In this document: piece after piece, positions 6,564-10,959 of the stretch
Numbering within the stretch: position 1 is the first letter of the stretch
Layout: each line of letters begins with the position of its first letter
Assembly (NCBI GenBank): GCA_017418765.1
Contig: JAFOMV010000269.1
Coordinates: 1 to 10,959, forward strand
Source of the DNA: Ruminococcus sp.
GTDB lineage: Bacteria > Bacillota_A > Clostridia > Oscillospirales > Ruminococcaceae
Reading direction: 5' to 3'
DNA: 10,959 nucleotides
Made by a program: the position numbers and the translations under genes
Notes under the pieces: generated by a model
The model's database searches: none
Seen by the model: the letters and a program-made list of their open reading frames with translations, nothing else
Told to the model about the DNA's origin: nothing

Positions 6564-7364
6564 TTATTCATCGGATGTTTCACTTATGTCTTTCACTTCC
6601 GTATACTGCACTATATCCGCAGCATTTTCACGTGTCAGACCATCGATATACAGCAGTTCATACGGATGACGGAACCTTCCTGCCTGTTCACGGAAGTTAA
6701 GTATCTTTTCAGCGATATCATCGTCAACATGGGGCAGAAGCAAGAGTTCTTCCTTTGTAGCTGTATTCAGGTCTAAGGGAGCGATGTCCTCTATAGTAAG
6801 GATGTGTTCGGTTTCTTCTTCATTATCAGGGATCATCTCTGAACTTTCTTCTTGAAACTGTTCCTCGGTGTCATATACAGGAGATTCAACATAGATGTAT
6901 TCACGTATATTGTTGAATTTGACCTCGCCTATACCGCTGACATTCATTATTTCCTCAATATTTCTGAAATATCCGCAGTTCTCACGGTAGCTTACAATAT
7001 CCTCGGCTGTCTTTGGGCCTATTCCCGGAAGTTCAGCAAGCTGTGAGGCGTCAGCGGAATTGATGTCAAGCCATAGCAATACTTCCTCGGCAGCGGTGCT
7101 TGCAACAGTTGTTCTGACAGCGGAAGTCTTCAAAGCGGAAGCAGTTGTAGTTCTGGTAGTTGCTGCTGAGGTTGTCCTGACTGAAGTTGCATAAGTTTTA
7201 GCAGCAGTTGTATGTACAGCAGATGTTGATATAGACGTGACTATTCTTACTTTACCTTCATCGATCTTTGGCTTATTATCATCATTAGACAGCAGAGCGA
7301 AGGCTGTACCTGCGATCAGCATCAGCCCTACATACAGAATATATAGTTTTTTGTTTGCGCCCAT
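6564..7364 (-). CDS. Membrane-anchored ComEA-like protein with tandem helix-hairpin-helix domains
   Basis: A 266-residue protein. An N-terminal membrane anchor (7-25, LYILYVGLMLIAGTAFALL) is followed by a low-complexity Thr/Ser/Ala/Val linker (about 43-92), a ComEA-type HhH module (98-159), an acidic linker (160-195) and a second HhH module (196-258). Module 1 has the classic pattern DINSADASQLAELPGIGPKTAEDIVSYRE, with a second hairpin VSGIGEVKFNNI. Module 2 keeps DLNTATKEELLLLP and the FREQAGRF block, but its hairpin GxG turns are changed (HVDDD and IDGLTREN). ComEA proteins bind incoming double-stranded DNA outside the membrane during natural transformation. The usual SLBB domain before HhH is not visible, and no comEC lies downstream, so a competence role is an inference. 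The ATG at 7364 is the only available start; its ribosome site is weak (GGA 9 nt upstream). It has its own promoter and terminator. Confidence 0.85.
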   Translation of the reverse strand: MGANKKLYILYVGLMLIAGTAFALLSNDDNKPKIDEGKVRIVTSISTSAVHTTAAKTYATSVRTTSAATTRTTTASALKTSAVRTTVASTAAEEVLLWLDINSADASQLAELPGIGPKTAEDIVSYRENCGYFRNIEEIMNVSGIGEVKFNNIREYIYVESPVYDTEEQFQEESSEMIPDNEEETEHILTIEDIAPLDLNTATKEELLLLPHVDDDIAEKILNFREQAGRFRHPYELLYIDGLTRENAADIVQYTEVKDISETSDE

Positions 7365-7367
7365 AAT

Positions 7368-7418
7368 ATCACGTCCGTATCCCTTAGCTGGTTTTGCATA
7401 ATTCCTGGCGTGATCGCC
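7368..7418 (-). promoter_or_regulatory. Leader of the ComEA-like gene with two competing stems
   Basis: In the minus-strand leader, GGCG-ATCA-CGCC (7407-7418) can form a compact hairpin. Alternatively ATCACG (7409-7414) can pair with CGTGAT (7368-7373), which ends 3 nt before the start codon. The two pairings exclude each other. Both stems are short and match no riboswitch class I recognise, so this is only a possible control element. Confidence 0.25.
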
Positions 7419-7426
7419 TTACTTAT

Positions 7427-7455
7427 ATTATAACAGGATTTTCAACAAAAAACAA
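7427..7455 (-). promoter_or_regulatory. Promoter of the ComEA-like gene
   Basis: On the minus strand, TTGTTT (7450-7455) and a perfect TATAAT (7427-7432) are 17 bp apart. Transcription would begin near 7420, leaving a leader of about 56 nt. The promoter lies downstream of the ABC operon's terminator, so the gene is separately transcribed. Confidence 0.75.
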
Positions 7456-7493
7456 TACTTTTCGACATATTTTTGCGTGATGCGTGCAGATAC

Positions 7494-7532
7494 AAAAAGC
7501 GTCAGACTTCCATTGAATGTCTGACGCTTTTT
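7494..7532 (-). terminator. Terminator of the ABC exporter operon
   Basis: A perfect 14-bp stem, AAAAAGCGTCAGAC (7494-7507) with GTCTGACGCTTTTT (7519-7532), has an 11-nt loop and ends in a T-run on either strand. It lies 15 bp beyond the TGA of the second exporter gene and before the promoter of the ComEA-like gene. Confidence 0.9.
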
Positions 7533-7547
7533 ATGGTATCAAAACTG

Positions 7548-9287
7548 TCATGAAGCGAACTGGCTGTTATACAGTTCAGAATAGTATCCGCCCTTTCTCA
7601 TAAGCTCGGTATGACTGCCCTGTTCGATGATGTTTCCGCTTTTCATAACAAGGATGGTATCGGCATTTTTTATAGTGGAAAGACGGTGAGCGATAACAAA
7701 GCTGGTGCGTCCGTCCATCAGCTTTACAAAGGCTTTCTGGATACGCTGCTCTGTACGAAGGTCTATTGAACTGGTAGCTTCATCAAGGATGAGCATAGGC
7801 GGATCCATAAGCATTATCCTTGCTATGCAGATAAGCTGCTTCTGTCCCTGCGAAAGACCGCTGTTTTCACTGATAACAGTATCGTATCCCTGCGGAAGCC
7901 TTTTTATGAATCCGTGAGCATATACAGCTTTTGCTGCTGCTGTGATCTGTTCAGGAGTTGCGTCCGGTCTGCCGTAAGCAATGTTTTCGGCTACAGTGCC
8001 TGTGAAGACCCATGTTTCCTGCAATACCATGCCGAAGCTGCTCCTCAGGCTGTCTCTGGTCATATCATAGATATTCCTGCCTGATATCTCAATGCTGCCG
8101 CTGTCTATATCGTAGAATCTGAGCAAAAGGTTTATGATGGTGGATTTTCCGCATCCTGTCGGGCCTACTATAGCTATCCTCTGACCGCTGCTGACATCAA
8201 GAGAAAAATTCTGTATCAGCTTTGTTCGTGGGCTGTATGAGAAGAATACATCCGAAAATTTCAGGTCACCTGTACAGTTCGTCAATACTTCCTTGTCTGA
8301 GTCATCGGGTATATCCTCCTCGTCAAGGACTTCAAACACTCTCTTTGCGGAGGCAATAGCATTCTGAAGTTCTGCGAATACTCCTGATATCTCATTGAAT
8401 GGTTTAGTGTACTGGTTGGAATATGCGAGGAAACTGGAAAGCTTTCCTACCGACATAGCGCCGACAAAGGCGGAATGTCCCATTGCGCCGAGCGAACCGA
8501 GAAGTCCTGCGGCTGCATATATAAGGCCGTTTACAAATCGTGTGGTAGGATTGGTCATTGAGCTGAAAAATGTGGCTTTTGTGCCTATCTTACCATATTC
8601 AGCGTTTATCTCACTGAATCTGCTTTCTGCTCTTTCACCGTAAACAAAAGCTTTTACTATCTTCTGGTTGCCGGCCATTTCTTCCGCAAGACCTACCATG
8701 TCTCCCCTTAGCTTTGACTGCTGCATATAGGAATCATGAGAGGCCTTTGTTATCTTCGAGGCGGCTATGAATGAAAGCGGCGTGAGTATTACCACAACTA
8801 TGGCTATCTTCACATTTATGGTCATCATAAATATGAGAGTGCCTGCGATAGTGATAACTCCGCTGAAAAACTGAGTTGCTCCCTGAAGCAGTCCATCCGA
8901 TATTATTTCGATATCATTTATGACACGGCTTGAAAGCTCGCCTTTTGTATGCCTGTCTATGTATCTGAGGGGAACTCTTTCAAGTTTATTGAAAACATCT
9001 GAACGAAGGTCCCGTACAGTAAGAAACGCCAGCTTATTTGTAAAAAGGCTCATCAGCCATTGAAAAAGACCGCTTGCTGCTACTATAAGCGAAAGCTCTG
9101 CGGCTATCCTGCCGAGTTTTGCGAAATCGACATTTCCCTTTCCTATACAGCAGTCAACAGCATTTCCTATGAATATGGGCACGGCAAGTGAGAGCGATAC
9201 TCCCAGTACCGAAAAGATAACAGTCAGGATAAAATAAGGAAGATACGGACGAGCGTAGAAGAATACTCTTTTAAGTGTTTTAAGCAT
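7548..9287 (-). CDS. Heterodimeric ABC exporter half, subunit with the intact catalytic residues
   Basis: A 579-residue half-transporter: a six-helix exporter membrane domain (about 15-310) fused to an ATPase domain (about 340-575). Visible motifs are Walker A GPTGCGKST (375-383), Q-loop Q423, Walker B MLILDE with catalytic E503, and the H-loop VIAHRLST with H534. The signature is SQGQ-type (LSQGQ, 478-482) instead of LSGGQ, and the D-loop reads SSID. In TM287/288-, LmrCD- and BmrCD-type exporters this set marks the subunit whose own Walker motifs form the active site and whose altered signature completes the inactive one. The start is ATG 9287, since AAGGAGG at 9297-9303 is 9 nt upstream; ATGs at 9293 and 9308 are too close to or before that site. 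It overlaps the upstream gene by 8 bp, implying translational coupling. The substrate (drug, lipid or peptide) cannot be told. Confidence 0.93.
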   Translation of the reverse strand: MLKTLKRVFFYARPYLPYFILTVIFSVLGVSLSLAVPIFIGNAVDCCIGKGNVDFAKLGRIAAELSLIVAASGLFQWLMSLFTNKLAFLTVRDLRSDVFNKLERVPLRYIDRHTKGELSSRVINDIEIISDGLLQGATQFFSGVITIAGTLIFMMTINVKIAIVVVILTPLSFIAASKITKASHDSYMQQSKLRGDMVGLAEEMAGNQKIVKAFVYGERAESRFSEINAEYGKIGTKATFFSSMTNPTTRFVNGLIYAAAGLLGSLGAMGHSAFVGAMSVGKLSSFLAYSNQYTKPFNEISGVFAELQNAIASAKRVFEVLDEEDIPDDSDKEVLTNCTGDLKFSDVFFSYSPRTKLIQNFSLDVSSGQRIAIVGPTGCGKSTIINLLLRFYDIDSGSIEISGRNIYDMTRDSLRSSFGMVLQETWVFTGTVAENIAYGRPDATPEQITAAAKAVYAHGFIKRLPQGYDTVISENSGLSQGQKQLICIARIMLMDPPMLILDEATSSIDLRTEQRIQKAFVKLMDGRTSFVIAHRLSTIKNADTILVMKSGNIIEQGSHTELMRKGGYYSELYNSQFAS

Positions 9288-10959
9288 TATCATTGCCCTC
9301 CTTCTCATTCATCTGTGAACTGTATATCTCTTTGTATACCTGACAGCTTTCAACAAGTTCATCATGTCTGCCCATGCCGACTGCTTCACCATCATCCATT
9401 ACTATAATGAGGTCAGCTTCCCTGAGAGAAGTAGTGCGCTGGGATATCATTATGACCGTAGTACCTGCCATATCTTCCCTTAGTGCTTTTCTGAGAGCGA
9501 GGTCTGTTGCATAATCAAGAGCGCTTGTTGAATCATCGAGGATGAGTATATCAGGTTTTCCTACAAGGGCACGTGCTATGGAGATACGCTGTTTCTGACC
9601 GCCTGACAGGTTCTTTCCGCCCTGAGAGATACGTGTATCCAGCTTATCAGGCATACGGCTTACAAAATCCCATGCCTGTGCTGTTTTGAGAGCGGCGATT
9701 ATCTCGTCATCGGATGCTTCGGGGACACGCCATTTCATATTTTCACGTATCGTCCCGGAAAAGAGTACGGCTTTCTGCGGCACTGTGCCGATACGTCTGC
9801 GGAGTTCATCAAGATCGTAGCTGTTTACATTTTTCCCTGCCACGAGAACTTCTCCTTCGGTAGCCTTGTAGTAACAGGGGATCATATCGGCAAGAGTTGA
9901 TTTACCGCAGCCCGTACCGCCTATTATACCGAGCATTTCTCCATGCTTTATGCTGAATGAGATGTTTTTTACCGAGCTTTCGGCTGCGGAGTCATAGGAA
10001 AAGGAAACATTTCTGAATTCGATGATATTTTCACTTTCCTCGGATAATTCTTTTTCATTGCCATAAACTTCAGGCTCAAGTTCAAATACTTCGCTTACAC
10101 GATTTGCTGATGCAAATGCTTTTGTAAATGTTACGATTAGATTTGCAAGTACTACCAGTGCAAGGAGTATCTGTGTCATGTAATTTGTAAAAGCTGTAAG
10201 CTCTCCCTGAGTAAGTCCGCCTGCGTTTATCCTGATGCCTCCGAAGCGTATAACAGCAACGATGCCCAGGTTCATCACCATGAATGCTACGGGATTGAGT
10301 ATTGCGGAGATCCTGCCTACAGCTATGGACTCGTTTGAGATATCGTCAACAGCTTCATGGAATTCATCTATCTCCTCCTGCTGGCGTGAAAAGGCACGTA
10401 TCACTCTTGCGCCTTCAAGATTTTCACGGGTGAGCATAGCCGCTCTGTCAAGGCATTTCTGTGTTTTTTTATACATAGGTACAGTGCGGCGCATGATAAG
10501 GAATATCACAGCGGATATCAAAGGTGCTACCACAAAGAATATGAGTGATAGTTTTAGGTCTATGGTTACAGCCATAACAGCTGCGCCGATGACAAGGAAA
10601 GGTGCTCTTACCGCAAGACGGATAAACATATTAACTCCGCCCTGAACCGTGTTTGTGTCATTTGTAAGGCGGTTAACAAGTGAGGATGTGCCTATCCTGT
10701 CAATACTGCTGTAGGATAGAGAGTTTATGTGTTTGTAAAGTGCCTCTCTCAGTTCAGTACCGAATCCATAGGCACATTTTGCAGCGAGGTACTGACAGGT
10801 GAGAGCGAAGCAGAGACCGCATATTCCAAGCAAAACAATGAGAGCGCTCATACGGTAAATGTATCCGCTGTCGTTATTGCCTATGCCGTTATCTATCATT
10901 TTTGCCATTACCATAGGCACTATAAGCTCGAATACAGCTTCGAGCAGTTTGAAGAAAGG
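9280..10959 (-). CDS. Heterodimeric ABC exporter half, subunit with degenerate ATP site (5' truncated)
   Basis: The frame is open to the window edge, so 559 residues are visible and the true start is beyond 10959; a GTG at 10920 is internal. The first visible residues, PFFKLLEAVFELIVPMVMAKMID, match the first membrane helix of this exporter group, so only a short N-terminal piece is missing. The membrane domain is followed by an ATPase with Walker A GGTGCGKST (fragment residues 347-355), Q-loop VPQKAVLFSGT and an intact signature LSGGQ (451-455). Walker B is ILILDD, with Asp (codon 9532-9534) in place of the catalytic Glu, and the H-loop is ISQRTTS, with Gln (codon 9439-9441) in place of His. 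These two changes together are the known mark of the degenerate-site subunit in TM287/LmrC-type pairs. The D-loop SALD is standard. The gene overlaps the next one by 8 bp and is co-transcribed with it; the operon promoter is outside the window. Confidence 0.93.
   Translation of the reverse strand, partial: PFFKLLEAVFELIVPMVMAKMIDNGIGNNDSGYIYRMSALIVLLGICGLCFALTCQYLAAKCAYGFGTELREALYKHINSLSYSSIDRIGTSSLVNRLTNDTNTVQGGVNMFIRLAVRAPFLVIGAAVMAVTIDLKLSLIFFVVAPLISAVIFLIMRRTVPMYKKTQKCLDRAAMLTRENLEGARVIRAFSRQQEEIDEFHEAVDDISNESIAVGRISAILNPVAFMVMNLGIVAVIRFGGIRINAGGLTQGELTAFTNYMTQILLALVVLANLIVTFTKAFASANRVSEVFELEPEVYGNEKELSEESENIIEFRNVSFSYDSAAESSVKNISFSIKHGEMLGIIGGTGCGKSTLADMIPCYYKATEGEVLVAGKNVNSYDLDELRRRIGTVPQKAVLFSGTIRENMKWRVPEASDDEIIAALKTAQAWDFVSRMPDKLDTRISQGGKNLSGGQKQRISIARALVGKPDILILDDSTSALDYATDLALRKALREDMAGTTVIMISQRTTSLREADLIIVMDDGEAVGMGRHDELVESCQVYKEIYSSQMNEKEGNDNA
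9297..9303 (-). promoter_or_regulatory. Ribosome site fixing the second exporter start
   Basis: AAGGAGG (minus strand) lies 9 nt before ATG 9287 and inside the end of the upstream exporter gene. It rules out the ATG at 9308, which precedes it, and disfavours the ATG at 9293, only 3 nt away. Confidence 0.8.

Noticed and set aside
10235..10645. A 136-codon open frame antisense to the ABC subunit
   Set aside because: It lies wholly within a well-supported ABC membrane domain, has no ribosome site or domain pattern, and its composition is that expected of a shadow frame. The same holds for the antisense frame at 553-933 over the LysR gene and that at 4447-4749 over the cyclase.
10906..10920. GTG 10920 or nearby ATGs as the start of the upstream ABC subunit
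   Set aside because: The frame continues open to the window edge, and the upstream residues PFFKLLEAVFELI are typical of the family's first helix, so the gene is truncated by the window.

Overview
The window looks like chromosomal DNA from a low-to-moderate-GC Gram-positive gut or rumen Firmicute, most likely Ruminococcus or a close relative. This is inferred from a sortase-anchored surface protein, a lipobox solute-binding protein, AAGGAGG-type ribosome sites, TTGACA/TATAAT-type promoters, and proteins of clostridial type. No rRNA, tRNA, CRISPR array, insertion sequence or integrase is visible.

Layout. (1) 1-375, + strand: C-terminal end of a CnaB-type surface protein with an LPEAG sorting signal, followed by a terminator. 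(2) 376-1459, + strand: a regulatory stretch with a perfect consensus promoter, then a LysR-type regulator. A perfect 14-bp bidirectional terminator separates it from the convergent gene. (3) 1523-3241, - strand: a polytopic membrane protein resembling GT-C/PMT-type glycosyltransferases, with its own promoter. (4) 3266-3670: a 405-bp divergent intergenic region with outward promoters on both sides and two copies of a hairpin repeat, one of them in the leader of the next operon. (5) 3671-6477, + strand: a two-gene operon with a 5-bp gap, encoding a membrane diguanylate cyclase with an extracellular sensor and a sugar-type solute-binding lipoprotein. No permease gene is next to them. A bidirectional terminator follows. 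(6) 6564-7364, - strand: a membrane-anchored, ComEA-like protein with two helix-hairpin-helix modules and its own promoter. (7) 7548-10959, - strand: two overlapping genes for a heterodimeric ABC exporter, the upstream one cut by the window edge, ending at a strong terminator.

How the genes may work together. The two ABC half-transporters complement each other motif by motif: one has a degenerate Walker B and H-loop, the other a degenerate signature, so they should form one asymmetric exporter. The cyclase and binding lipoprotein are probably made together, and the absence of a permease suggests that the lipoprotein may present a ligand to the cyclase's outer domain. The LysR regulator, the membrane glycosyltransferase-like protein and the ComEA-like protein each look like single-gene units with no evident link to neighbours.

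The most interesting items are the cyclase/binding-protein pair, the paired hairpin repeat in the 405-bp intergenic region, and the unusual tandem-HhH protein. Nothing here is clearly a wholly new system.
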